A stretch of DNA of 64,000 bases, from NCBI RefSeq assembly GCF_004295795.1, contig NZ_SEBR01000022.1, forward strand, positions 43,339 to 107,338, given 5' to 3'. This DNA comes from Flavobacterium sp. (GTDB lineage Bacteria; Bacteroidota; Bacteroidia; Flavobacteriales; Flavobacteriaceae). Each line of letters opens with the position of its first letter. The first letter of the stretch is position 1. This document shows, one piece after another, positions 51,914-60,506 of the stretch. Below the pieces are notes generated by a model that had not been told where the DNA came from, did no database searches, and saw nothing but the letters and a program-made list of their open reading frames with translations. Made by a program: the position numbers and the translations under genes.

Positions 51914-52705
51914 ATGAAACTGGATATATTGAAACAGCAATGGCTTGACATCGTCTTCGAAGGACGAAACAAGCTATATGGTGCTTACCAGTTGAGGAGA
52001 CAAAACCCAAGAATGACGATGCAGGCACTGCTTATTGGTGCAATCATCTTCGCTTTCTTGGTGAGTACGCCAATTTTGGCTCGTCTTCTTCCTGATAGCA
52101 AAAGCGACGAGGTCGTTGATCTCAACAAGCAAGTCAAGGCGGTAAAATTGCCTCCTAAGAAGGAAATCCCTAAAGATCTTCCGCCTCCACCACCGCCGCC
52201 TCCAAAAATCGACCAGGTGAAATTCGTTAAGCCTGTCGTCGCGAAAGCAGAAGAGGTTGTAGAAGAACCGCCTAAGATCAAGGAAATCGAAAACAAGAAA
52301 GTCGGTGCTGAAACGATCAAAGGTGATCCGGATGCAGTTCTTACGGTCGATCCGGTCGGGACAGGTCCAAAACAAGTTGTAGAAGAAGACAACAGTATCT
52401 ATAACGCAGCGGGTATCGAGGTCAAGCCAGAATTCCCAGGCGGTATAGACAAATTCTACAAGTTCGTGAAAGACAATTTCCGCGCTCCGGACGATACTCC
52501 GGGTGGACGTATGATCATCTCGTTCGTAGTAGAAAAAGACGGATCATTGACAGACATCAAAGTGCCGCGTCCTGCCGGACCTGGTACGGCTGAAGAAGCT
52601 ATCAGAATGTTGAAGCGTTCCCCAAGATGGGTTCCGGCTGAACAAAACGGTAGAAAGGTACGTTGTATGTTTACGCTTCCAATCGTTATCGCCGCTTCTG
52701 AATAA
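51914..52705 (+). CDS. tonB: TonB energy transducer
   Basis: 263 aa. One transmembrane helix (ALLIGAIIFAFLVSTPILAR, about 35-55), a proline-rich periplasmic spacer (KDLPPPPPPPPKIDQVKF) and the C-terminal TonB fold (PGGIDKFYKFVKDNFRAPDD, then SFVVEKDGSLTDIKVPR and PRWVPAEQNGRKVRCMFTLP). It couples ExbB/D energy to TonB-dependent receptors. Confidence 0.95.
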   Translation: MKLDILKQQWLDIVFEGRNKLYGAYQLRRQNPRMTMQALLIGAIIFAFLVSTPILARLLPDSKSDEVVDLNKQVKAVKLPPKKEIPKDLPPPPPPPPKIDQVKFVKPVVAKAEEVVEEPPKIKEIENKKVGAETIKGDPDAVLTVDPVGTGPKQVVEEDNSIYNAAGIEVKPEFPGGIDKFYKFVKDNFRAPDDTPGGRMIISFVVEKDGSLTDIKVPRPAGPGTAEEAIRMLKRSPRWVPAEQNGRKVRCMFTLPIVIAASE

Positions 52706-52706
52706 G

Positions 52707-52934
52707 ATGGCAACCAATAAGTACTATGAGAAGAAATCGCCAAAAAAGCGATTTCTTCTTATTATAGGCATATTCTTTTTCATGGTCTATCTATTTCTCG
52801 GATTGGCCGTAATTTTCTGGAAAGACTTTCCGATCAACATGGAATTCAAATACCGTGTCGCCTTCGGGGTTTTGCTCATCGTTTATGCGCTTTTCAGATT
52901 TTACCGATTTTTCAAAGAAACTCCAGACGAATGA
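52707..52934 (+). CDS. Small two-helix membrane protein
   Basis: 75 aa. Basic N-terminus, two hydrophobic segments (FLLIIGIFFFMVYLFLGLAV and FGVLLIVYALFRFYRFF), acidic C-terminus ETPDE. No family name known to me. It starts 1 nt after tonB and overlaps the next gene by 4 nt, so it belongs to the operon. Confidence 0.7.
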   Translation: MATNKYYEKKSPKKRFLLIIGIFFFMVYLFLGLAVIFWKDFPINMEFKYRVAFGVLLIVYALFRFYRFFKETPDE

Positions 52935-53833
52935 AAAGAAAACTGATTCCAATCGTGGCTTTTTTAGGCATTTTGCTACTTGCGATGTGCGCCAAACAAG
53001 CTGAAGGAAAACCTGCAGAAGAAAGCATTCTCACAGGAAAGGCGTCGGTTTTGGTAGACGAGACGCTTTTGCCGATCGTCGAGGATCAAGTCGCGGTCTT
53101 TGAAAGTGATTACGAAGGCCGTTTCAAGCTCCTTCCGAAGTCCGAAGCCGAAGCGATTCAGGCCTTGACGAAAGACAGCGCCAGAATTTTGATATTGGGC
53201 AGAAAATTGTCGGCAGAGGAAAACGCATTCTTCAGCTCAAGAAAAAGATATCCGAAGGAAACCCAATTCGGGATTGACGGCATCGCGCTCATCGGAAACA
53301 AATCCACAAACGACACATTGATCGCACTTCAGGAAGTCGTAAATGTCCTCGAGGGAAAATCGTCTTCGAAAATAAAAGGGTTGGTTTTTGACAATCCGAA
53401 TTCGGGCACGGCATCTTATCTGCTCAAATTGGCAAACGTAAAAGCGTTGCCGGAAAATGGCGTCTATTCTTTCAAGACAAATGCCGAGGTCATCAAATTT
53501 GTGTCCGAAAATCCGGGTACGATTGGAGTAATCGGACTGAATTGGCTTTCGCAACCAACTCCGGAAATAGAAAGTTATCTTAAAAAAATCAATATTCTGA
53601 GTGTCAAAAGCCTTACAGGTAGTAGTTTTGTATATCCGAGCCAAAACAGCCTGGCTGAGAAAACCTATCCGCTGGCACGCGATTTGTATATCGTCAATGC
53701 GCAAGGGTATGAAGGCCTCGGAATCGGACTTGCTTCGTTCATGGCCGGAGAGCGCGGACAACGCATCATCCTCAAATCGGGTTTGCTTCCGGTTCGCATC
53801 CCAGGCAGGAAAATCAGTATCAAGAAGAAGTAG
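52931..53833 (+). CDS. PstS-like substrate-binding protein
   Basis: 300 aa with an N-terminal signal/lipoprotein-like stretch (LGILLLAMCAKQAEG). The body has the PstS-like order TQFGIDGIALIGNKSTNDT, VFDNPNSGTASYLLKLANVK and GTIGVIGLNWLSQ, lobes expected to bind phosphate or another anion. Conserved at this position in the flavobacterial ExbBD-TonB cluster. No ABC permease accompanies it, so it may not serve a Pst transporter. Confidence 0.72.
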   Translation: MKRKLIPIVAFLGILLLAMCAKQAEGKPAEESILTGKASVLVDETLLPIVEDQVAVFESDYEGRFKLLPKSEAEAIQALTKDSARILILGRKLSAEENAFFSSRKRYPKETQFGIDGIALIGNKSTNDTLIALQEVVNVLEGKSSSKIKGLVFDNPNSGTASYLLKLANVKALPENGVYSFKTNAEVIKFVSENPGTIGVIGLNWLSQPTPEIESYLKKINILSVKSLTGSSFVYPSQNSLAEKTYPLARDLYIVNAQGYEGLGIGLASFMAGERGQRIILKSGLLPVRIPGRKISIKKK

Positions 53834-53860
53834 AAACAACAGTAAACTAAATTCCATAAA

Positions 53861-55534
53861 ATGACTAAGACCAAGATCCTTAGTATTGCATTTATCGCTT
53901 TGGCGGCCGGTGCCGTGAAAGCCCAAGACGTCGAAGCGGCCAAAAAAGCCATCGACGCCGAGCAGTACGAAAAAGCCAAAAGCATGCTAAAAGCTGCTGT
54001 CCAAGCCAAGCCAAACGACGGACGCGCCTCTTTCCTTTTGGGAAAAGTATACCTCAAACAGGATATCGAAGATTCGGCCAAAATTGCCTTTGACAAAGGA
54101 ATTACGGCTAAAGACAAGGGCAACCTGAACTATATCGGTTTGGGAGAGCTTGAACTGAACAAAGGCAACAAAGCCGGCGCGACCACCAATTTCGCCAGTG
54201 CGCTCAAGGACGTAAAGAAAAAAGATACCGAAGAATATATTTTCGTCGCGAGAGCTTATATGGATTCGGACAAACCAGATTACAAAGCCGCAATCGCCGC
54301 TCTTGACAAAGCCAAATTGGCCAACGGTCAAGATCCGCAGGTGCAACTTGCTTTGGGAGATGCGTTCTACGGCGACAAAAACCAAAACGATGCTTACGCC
54401 GCTTACAGAAGTGCCGCTGCCGCAGATGCGCAATTGATTCGTGCGAAAGTGCAACTTGGTGTTTTGTTGAAAGGTGCGCGTGCCTTCACCGAAGCTGTAA
54501 AGGCTTTTGACGGAGTTGTCGCTTCAAACCCGAATTACGGTCCGGTTTACCGCGAGCTCGCCGAAACTTACTACTTGTGGGGAAACAACGACACGAAGAA
54601 ATACACGGAATATCTTCAAAAAGCGCTTACGTACTACGAAAAATACATGAGCCTTACAGATTATTCATTGACTTCGCGCATGCGTCACGCCGACTTTTTG
54701 ATCCTTGCCAAAGACTACAAAGCTTTGGAAGCCGAGGCTCAAAAAATGCAACAGCTTGACAAAGTGAATCCGCGTATCATGCGTTATCTTGGTTATTCGG
54801 CTTACGAAAACGGAAACACCGATGTCGCTATCGAATCGTTGACGAAATTCATCGCCGGTCCAAACAACAAAGTGATTGCGCGTGACCACATGTATCTTGG
54901 TTTGGCTAAATTGAAAAAAGCCGCCGGAACAGGAGACGCTCCAAAAGTTGACACAGCTTTGTTCGATGCGGGAATTGCCGACATCAAGAAATCTGTAGAA
55001 TTGGAATCGAGCCTTTCGTATGATTTGAGCGAACTTGGAAAGAAATTCTTTGAACAGAAATTGTTCCGCGAGGCAGCTGCGATTTATGAAATTGCTGTGA
55101 CCAACGAAACTTCGAAGAACTATACTCAGGATTTGTTCTACTACGGATACGCGCTTTACTACGCCAACAACCGCAAGGATGTGAAGCCAGATGTTGAGCA
55201 AGTCAAGAAAGCCGAAGCTGCTTTTGCCAAAGTGACCGAAAATTCACCGACGACTCAGGACGCTTATTTGTTCCGCGCGCGTGCCAACAGTTTGATCGAT
55301 GCCAATGCCGAAATGGCAAAAAGCTACGAAGATTACGTTCGCGTCGTGAACGAAAAAGGTGCCGAAGAAACCGGGAAAGACGCGACCAAGAAGAAGTTGG
55401 TCGAAGCTTACAACAACATCGGAGCTTTCTACGCAGCGTCAAACGACAAAGCCAAAGCCAAGGACAATTTCAACAAAACTTTGGCCATTCAGCCAGGCGA
55501 GGCTTTCGCGACCCAGTCGTTGAAACAATTGTAA
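53861..55534 (+). CDS. Exported TPR-repeat protein
   Basis: 557 aa with a signal peptide (MTKTKILSIAFIALAAGAVK, cleaved after AQ). Repeated helical TPR-like units, e.g. EQYEKAKSMLKAAVQAKPND, YGPVYRELAETYYLWGNNDT and the closing NIGAFYAASNDKAKAKDNFN with KTLAIQPGEA, indicate about ten TPRs. Lys/Ala-rich throughout. Likely a scaffold in the periplasm. Ends the operon, with a terminator 25 nt downstream. Confidence 0.85.
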   Translation: MTKTKILSIAFIALAAGAVKAQDVEAAKKAIDAEQYEKAKSMLKAAVQAKPNDGRASFLLGKVYLKQDIEDSAKIAFDKGITAKDKGNLNYIGLGELELNKGNKAGATTNFASALKDVKKKDTEEYIFVARAYMDSDKPDYKAAIAALDKAKLANGQDPQVQLALGDAFYGDKNQNDAYAAYRSAAAADAQLIRAKVQLGVLLKGARAFTEAVKAFDGVVASNPNYGPVYRELAETYYLWGNNDTKKYTEYLQKALTYYEKYMSLTDYSLTSRMRHADFLILAKDYKALEAEAQKMQQLDKVNPRIMRYLGYSAYENGNTDVAIESLTKFIAGPNNKVIARDHMYLGLAKLKKAAGTGDAPKVDTALFDAGIADIKKSVELESSLSYDLSELGKKFFEQKLFREAAAIYEIAVTNETSKNYTQDLFYYGYALYYANNRKDVKPDVEQVKKAEAAFAKVTENSPTTQDAYLFRARANSLIDANAEMAKSYEDYVRVVNEKGAEETGKDATKKKLVEAYNNIGAFYAASNDKAKAKDNFNKTLAIQPGEAFATQSLKQL

Positions 55535-55558
55535 TTCCAGATTTAGAATCACGATACC

Positions 55559-55586
55559 AAAACCGACGGGAAACTGTCGGTTTTTT
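55559..55586 (+). terminator. Intrinsic terminator of the exbB operon
   Basis: AAAACCGAC, 8-nt loop, GTCGGTTTT then T. Confidence 0.85.
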
Positions 55587-55613
55587 CATTTAGATACGAC
55601 TTGGTTTATTGAC

Positions 55614-55621
55614 TATCTTTG
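55614..55621 (+). promoter_or_regulatory. -7 element of queE
   Basis: TATCTTTG followed by CAC, 16 nt before the ATG. Confidence 0.6.
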
Positions 55622-55637
55622 CACTTTATTTTTCGAG

Positions 55638-56270
55638 ATGTTGACACAGGAAGTACAGGAAATGGTGAACAATGGTGTGATGCTTCCGCTGATGGAGGAA
55701 TTCTACACCATTCAGGGAGAAGGTTATCACACGGGAACGGCCGCTTATTTTATAAGAGTTGGCGGATGCGACGTAGGATGTCACTGGTGTGACGTCAAGG
55801 AAAGCTGGAATGCGGACCTTCATCCACCGACGCATGTCGATACGATCGTGGGAAATGCCAAGAGTTATTCGGATACCGTCGTCGTGACAGGTGGCGAACC
55901 GCTTACGTGGGATATGTCAGCACTCACGAATCGGCTTAAGGAAAAAGCTATCAAAATCCATATCGAGACTTCCGGCGCTTATGAATTGTCTGGCGAATGG
56001 GATTGGATCACGCTTTCGCCGAAGAAAACGAAACTTCCGACGCAATCGGTTTACGACGCGGCCCACGAGCTGAAGTGCATCATCTTCAACAAACACGATT
56101 TTATTTTCGCCGAAGAACAGGCAGCCAAAGTGAATCCGGACGCGATTTTGTTCCTGCAACCTGAATGGAGCAAGCGCGAAGAAATGACGCCTCAAATTGT
56201 CGAGTACGTAATGGCGAATCCAAAGTGGAGAATTTCGCTACAAACACATAAATACCTAAATATTCCATAA
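55638..56270 (+). CDS. queE: 7-carboxy-7-deazaguanine synthase
   Basis: Radical SAM enzyme of queuosine precursor synthesis. 210 aa with the start of the fold EEFYTIQGEGYHTGTAAYFI, the FeS motif GGCDVGCHWCDVK (Cx3Cx2C), TGGEPLTWD and IHIETSGAYE. The C-terminal RISLQTHKYLNIP is the family signature. The stop and the next ATG share a base (TAATG). Confidence 0.95.
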   Translation: MLTQEVQEMVNNGVMLPLMEEFYTIQGEGYHTGTAAYFIRVGGCDVGCHWCDVKESWNADLHPPTHVDTIVGNAKSYSDTVVVTGGEPLTWDMSALTNRLKEKAIKIHIETSGAYELSGEWDWITLSPKKTKLPTQSVYDAAHELKCIIFNKHDFIFAEEQAAKVNPDAILFLQPEWSKREEMTPQIVEYVMANPKWRISLQTHKYLNIP

Positions 56271-56650
56271 TGAAAAAGTTTTTCACGTTTCTGGTTTTGT
56301 TGGTTTCGTTCGCCGGATTTTCACAACTCGGTGGAGAAGACGAAGTATATTTGGGAGGAGAAATCACCAACCCGAAATTTCAGGGCGGTGATGTGACCAA
56401 TTTCCACAAATATGTGCGCGAACATTTCGATATGTCCAAACTCGAAAAACCCGGAAAAATGGTCGCGACATTTACGGTGTCGGAAACCGGAACGATAGAA
56501 AATCTAAGACTGACCGAATTCATCGGCCCAACTTCGGCCCAGGAATTCATCAAGATCATAAAAGCCGCTCCAAAATGGGAACCGGCTAAAAAAGCAGGAA
56601 AGCCATACGCGATTAAGATTACTTTGCCGTTGGTTTTTCAAAAAGGTTAA
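56270..56650 (+). CDS. Small exported TonB-C-like protein
   Basis: 126 aa, signal peptide (MKKFFTFLVLLVSFAGFSQ) followed by a lone TonB C-terminal-like domain: NPKFQGGDVTNFHKYVREHF, GKMVATFTVSETGTIENLRL, APKWEPAKKAGKPYAIKITL. There is no transmembrane anchor beyond the signal and no proline-rich spacer, so it cannot act as a normal TonB. Function unknown. Confidence 0.78.
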   Translation: MKKFFTFLVLLVSFAGFSQLGGEDEVYLGGEITNPKFQGGDVTNFHKYVREHFDMSKLEKPGKMVATFTVSETGTIENLRLTEFIGPTSAQEFIKIIKAAPKWEPAKKAGKPYAIKITLPLVFQKG

Positions 56651-56705
56651 ATTTGGGTCGCTAATCAGCGGCCTTTTTTGTGTCCGAAAACTATCAGAGC
56701 TTCAA

Positions 56706-57878
56706 ATGGAAAATGCTTATAAAAAACAGTTTTTGCTGGATGAATCGGTAACTTATCTTAACCACGGCTCGTTCGGTGCTTGCCCGAAACCAATTTTCGA
56801 CGATTACCAAAAATGGCAACGCGAGCTGGAATCAGAGCCTGTGCAATTCATAATTTCCAACAGCGCCAAATATCTCAAGGAATCGAAAGCAGTTTTGGCC
56901 AAATTCCTCAATTGTTCGCCTCAGGATTTCTTTTTTACCCCGAATCCGACTTTTGCCATCAACACGATCATGAGAAGTCTCGAGCTGAATCCGGCAGACG
57001 AAATTCTCGCGACAGACAACGAATATGGCGCGATGGACAGAACCTGGAATTTCTACAGCAAAAAGTCAGGGGCGAAATATGTGAGAGCCGAACTCACTTT
57101 GCCCGTCGTTTCGAAAGAACAAATGATTTCAGATTTCTGGAAAGGCTATTCAAGCAAAACAAAAGTCGTTTTCCTGAACCAAATGTCGAGCGCGACGGCG
57201 TTGCTTTTTCCGGTAAAGGAGATCTGCGAGCGAGCAAAAGAACTCGGCCTGATCACGATCGTCGACGGAGCGCACATTCCGGGTCATATCGACTTGGACA
57301 TTTCTGAAATCAAAGCTGATTTTTACACCGGAACTTTGCACAAATGGATGCTCGCGCCAAAAGGTTCATCATTTCTGTATGTGAATAAGGAATTTCAGCA
57401 ACTGCTCGATCCTCTTGTCGTAGGTTGGGGTTACGAAAGTCCGTTTCCGGGCGAGAGTCAATTTTTGGATTATCAGGAAAATCAAGGTACGCGCGACATT
57501 TCGGCATTTTTGACTGCGGGCGCTTGCGTGGATTTTCTCGAAAAAATCGATTGGAAAACCCGTGCGAAAGAAAGCCGCAAATTGATTCTGGACAATTATC
57601 AACGTTTTTCTGATTTACTGGGAACGCATCCGATTTGTCCAATTTCGGAAGAATTTCTGGGTCAGATGTGCAGTATTCCAATCCAAACCACCGACGCAAT
57701 CGCATTAAAGAACCTACTTTTCGACAAATATCGAATAGAAATTCCGGTGATGAACCTGAACGGCAACTTTTATATCAGAATTTCAACGCACATTTATGTC
57801 TCCCAAACCGATCTCGATTATTTGTTCCGGTCTTTGCAGGAAATCATTTTGAGTACAAATCTGATCCAAATTCATTGA
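56706..57878 (+). CDS. Class V aminotransferase / isopenicillin-N-epimerase-like
   Basis: 390 aa PLP fold. N-terminal YLNHGSFGACPKPIFDDYQK, then the FLNQMSSATALLFPV, VDGAHIPGHIDLD (PLP Asp and His) and YTGTLHKWMLAPKGSSFLYV (PLP Lys) motifs. The closing DRYRIEIPV-type motif appears as DKYRIEIPVMNLNGNFYIRI. Related to isopenicillin N epimerase and cysteine desulfurase-like enzymes; the substrate is unknown. Confidence 0.85.
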   Translation: MENAYKKQFLLDESVTYLNHGSFGACPKPIFDDYQKWQRELESEPVQFIISNSAKYLKESKAVLAKFLNCSPQDFFFTPNPTFAINTIMRSLELNPADEILATDNEYGAMDRTWNFYSKKSGAKYVRAELTLPVVSKEQMISDFWKGYSSKTKVVFLNQMSSATALLFPVKEICERAKELGLITIVDGAHIPGHIDLDISEIKADFYTGTLHKWMLAPKGSSFLYVNKEFQQLLDPLVVGWGYESPFPGESQFLDYQENQGTRDISAFLTAGACVDFLEKIDWKTRAKESRKLILDNYQRFSDLLGTHPICPISEEFLGQMCSIPIQTTDAIALKNLLFDKYRIEIPVMNLNGNFYIRISTHIYVSQTDLDYLFRSLQEIILSTNLIQIH

Positions 57879-57879
57879 T

Positions 57880-58380
57880 ATGAGATTTTTCCCACCAAAA
57901 GACCAGGTCGTTTTCAAAAGCGATCTTTCTGCCGAAGAAGTTTTGAAGCGATTGCAAAACAATGTCGAAGCCCAAAAAACGTTCGGCTTTCGTATCAACA
58001 CGAGTTATTCTACGCCTTACATCGGAAAAATTGTCGGAAATACTTTTTCGATCAGGCGCGTCATTTCCTATCGGAATTCATTTTTGCCCGTGATAAAGGG
58101 CGAAGTCACTTCGGCAATGTCAGGCTCGCGCATCAAAGTCACGATGCAACCCGATGCCGCGGTAAAAGTATTCATGATAATTTGGTTGGCCGGCGTGACT
58201 TTCGGATGCATCGCTATTTTGACGACTCTGTTCACCGAAGAAGCCGATTTTTTCATACTCATCCCGTTCTTTATGCTCGCAATGGGTTTGGCGCTGTTTC
58301 ATTTCCCGTTCAAGATCGAGGCGAATCGAAGCAGGAAAGACTTTTTGGAAATGCTCGAAGCCAAAATCGAATCAAGATAA
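57880..58380 (+). CDS. Hypothetical protein with two membrane helices
   Basis: 166 aa. Soluble N-terminus (FPPKDQVVFKSDLSAEEVLK), two hydrophobic segments around 100-115 (VFMIIWLAGVTFGCIAILTT) and 125-145 (FFILIPFFMLAMGLALFHFP), charged C-terminus. Starts 1 nt after the aminotransferase. Its last 9 bases overlap the convergent methyltransferase gene. No family known to me. Confidence 0.65.
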   Translation: MRFFPPKDQVVFKSDLSAEEVLKRLQNNVEAQKTFGFRINTSYSTPYIGKIVGNTFSIRRVISYRNSFLPVIKGEVTSAMSGSRIKVTMQPDAAVKVFMIIWLAGVTFGCIAILTTLFTEEADFFILIPFFMLAMGLALFHFPFKIEANRSRKDFLEMLEAKIESR

Positions 58381-59073
58381 TCTCGCCAGATAATCAAAAT
58401 GTTCGCCTTCGAAAAGCAGATCGCATTCCAAACCGTTGGCGTGAGCGGCGTTTTGCAGCGTGTTGTAATCGAGATAAAGCCACGGAAACGATTCCTCAGT
58501 TTGGCCTTTATACGAAAGATCGAACGTCAATTCGCCGTAATAATGATCGGCTGGAACCGAAAATGCGCCTTCTTCGTCCTCGTCGAACATATAGATGATG
58601 TCAGATGAATCGAGCAGAATCTGTCCTCCGGGATTCAAAAGCGATTTGAGTTTGGTCAGATAGTTTGAGATTTCCCTGAGTTTTCCGAAAATTCCGGTTC
58701 CGTTCATCAACAAGAGGATCGTGTCGAATTTTTCGCCTTCGAAGTCGAGAACGTTGCAAACCTTGGCGTTTTTGAGTAAGCGCAATTGGCAGGCTTGAAT
58801 CGCTTTCGCGGATATGTCGATCGAAACGACCTCGAGTTTTTTGTCGTTTTGCAGATACAAGCTGTGACTTCCGGCTCCGCATCCAACGTCCAAAATTTTT
58901 CCTTTGGCCAAGTCTAGCGCTTTCTTCTCGATTTTCGGCATTTCCTTGTAAGTTCGGAACAACCACGCGACCGACATTTCATCGGCTTCCGAAATATCGG
59001 TTTCCGTGATCAGATCTTCGGGCGAATTGTTGGTTTGGTAATCGAGAATGGCTTGGCCGAAAAGGTCTTTCAT
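58372..59073 (-). CDS. Class I SAM-dependent methyltransferase
   Basis: 233 aa; motif I GKILDVGCGAGSHSLYLQND, acidic motif VVSIDISAKAIQA and a motif III region DTILLLMNGTGIFGKLRE. Start MKDLFGQAILDYQTNNSPED. Acceptor substrate unknown. Confidence 0.85.
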   Translation of the reverse strand: MKDLFGQAILDYQTNNSPEDLITETDISEADEMSVAWLFRTYKEMPKIEKKALDLAKGKILDVGCGAGSHSLYLQNDKKLEVVSIDISAKAIQACQLRLLKNAKVCNVLDFEGEKFDTILLLMNGTGIFGKLREISNYLTKLKSLLNPGGQILLDSSDIIYMFDEDEEGAFSVPADHYYGELTFDLSYKGQTEESFPWLYLDYNTLQNAAHANGLECDLLFEGEHFDYLARLS

Positions 59074-59126
59074 AAGTTTGAAATCTGAGGTCGAACTGAA
59101 TTGTCTTTTGACATTCGACTTATTCG

Positions 59127-59134
59127 TACTTTTG
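59127..59134 (+). promoter_or_regulatory. -7 element of the Cys-cluster gene, leaderless start
   Basis: TACTTTTG ends 4 nt before the ATG at 59139. Confidence 0.55.
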
Positions 59135-59138
59135 CCGC

Positions 59139-59633
59139 ATGCAGGATTTTCTCAAACAATTGCCGCGACTCGCCAAAGATAAGCATAACGAAAACAAGAA
59201 GTATTTCGACAAGCTCAGGAAAAAGGCGCCCAAAAACATCGATTATGTCATGCAGGAATTGCACGATAACGAGTTCAAGCGCACCGATTGTTTGACCTGC
59301 GCGAATTGTTGCAAGACGACCGGCCCACTTTTTACTTCGGCTGACATCGAGAGGATTTCAAAACACTTCCGGATGAAACCGCAGCAATTCATCGACCAAT
59401 ATTTGCGTATAGACGAAGACAAGGATTATGTTTTGCAAAGCTTGCCTTGTCATTTTCTGGACTCGGAGAATTACTGCATGATTTATGATGTGCGTCCGAA
59501 AGCTTGTCGCGAGTTTCCACACACCGATCGAAAAAAGTTCCAGCAGATCTCGAGTCTGACTTTGAAGAACGTCGAGATTTGTCCGGCGACTTATCGCATT
59601 GTCGAGGAAATGAAGAGGCGTATGCCGATGTGA
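59139..59633 (+). CDS. YkgJ-type cysteine-cluster protein
   Basis: 164 aa. Cys motifs CLTCANCCKTTGP, a later CHFLDSENYCMIYDVRPKAC and a final CPAT match the YkgJ/CxxCxxCC family, thought to bind zinc or an iron-sulfur cluster. Role unknown. Confidence 0.88.
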   Translation: MQDFLKQLPRLAKDKHNENKKYFDKLRKKAPKNIDYVMQELHDNEFKRTDCLTCANCCKTTGPLFTSADIERISKHFRMKPQQFIDQYLRIDEDKDYVLQSLPCHFLDSENYCMIYDVRPKACREFPHTDRKKFQQISSLTLKNVEICPATYRIVEEMKRRMPM

Positions 59634-59637
59634 TTAA

Positions 59638-59935
59638 AACTTCGACATTCGTTGTTCAGAAAACTTCAACATTCGTTATTCGTTGTTCGACATTCGTTCT
59701 TCCGAAAACTTCTACATTCGTTATTCGTTGTTCAACATTCGTTCTTCAGAAAACTTCAACATTCGTTGTTCGGAAACCTTCAACATTCGTTATTCGTTGT
59801 TCAACATTCGTTCTTCCGAACACTTCAACATTCGTTATTCGTTGTTCAGAAAACTTCAACATTCGTTATTCGTTGTTCAACATTCATTATTCCAAAAACT
59901 TCCACATTCGTCACTCACAAAACTTCCGAATTCCC
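59638..59935 (+). repeat. Compound array of ATTCGTT / GTTCTTC heptamers
   Basis: Copies of ACATTCGTTATTCGTTGTTC alternating with GTTCTTC and GAAAACTTCA blocks, in reverse-complement orientation relative to the array at 60003-60135. Frames through it give repetitive peptides and are not genes. Confidence 0.9.
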
Positions 59936-60002
59936 TAATCGGATAAAAGTTGGATAAGGTTCGAATTGACGTGGATTGCCGAATCTGTAGAAAATTAATT
60001 TT

Positions 60003-60135
60003 GAATAACGAATAACGAATAACGAATAACGAATAACGAATAACGAATAACGAATAACGAATAACGAATAACGAACAACGAACAACTAACAACGAACAAC
60101 GAATAACGAACAACGAATAACGAATAACGAATATC
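60003..60135 (+). repeat. Heptanucleotide array AACGAAT/AACGAAC
   Basis: About eighteen near-perfect units, the first ten all AACGAAT, then mixed. Together with 59638-59935 it forms a long, loose inverted repeat with a roughly 65-bp centre. Confidence 0.9.
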
Positions 60136-60156
60136 CAATAACGAACAAATTGCCAC

Positions 60157-60184
60157 AAAAAAACCTCCCAATCAGGAGGCTTTG
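60157..60184 (-). terminator. Intrinsic terminator, minus strand
   Basis: On the minus strand GCCTCC-tgattg-GGAGG followed by seven T; ends the small hypothetical gene and probably namZ. Confidence 0.75.
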
Positions 60185-60188
60185 TTTT

Positions 60189-60506
60189 CTAAACGAACAT
60201 ATAATCGTCCGCTTCGACCAGGTTGTCAACTCTGGTTCGTCTTTTTCCGCCGAGCGCACTGACGATGTAGTCAATTCCGCGGCCAATGTATTCGATTATT
60301 CTCTCGACCCATGCCTTGGCTTGTCTGAACAAGTCCATTCCTTTGTCGATGTAGGAGTTGATTACCTCGATTATACGCTGTAATTCGTCCATATAGCTTA
60401 AAAGCAAATCAGCGCCTTTCATAGTAAATGTATTTGTGTTGTTGTTAGATTCGAACATATCACTAAAATACGCAATGGATTTCTGAGGATTCTCAGTAAA
60501 TCTCAT
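60189..60506 (-). CDS. Small helical hypothetical protein
   Basis: 105 aa if it starts at 60506, overlapping namZ by 14 nt; a start at residue 17 (MFESNNNT, 60458) or residue 29 (MKGADLLL) is also possible. The second half is amphipathic helix (ELQRIIEVINSYIDKGMDLF then AWVERIIEYIGRGIDYIVSA) with a basic patch GGKRRTR. No known family; it follows namZ in the same transcript. Confidence 0.5.
   Translation of the reverse strand: MRFTENPQKSIAYFSDMFESNNNTNTFTMKGADLLLSYMDELQRIIEVINSYIDKGMDLFRQAKAWVERIIEYIGRGIDYIVSALGGKRRTRVDNLVEADDYMFV

Noticed and set aside
59638..60135. CRISPR array
   Set aside because: There are no unique spacers of constant length and no cas genes; the units are 7-bp tandem repeats.
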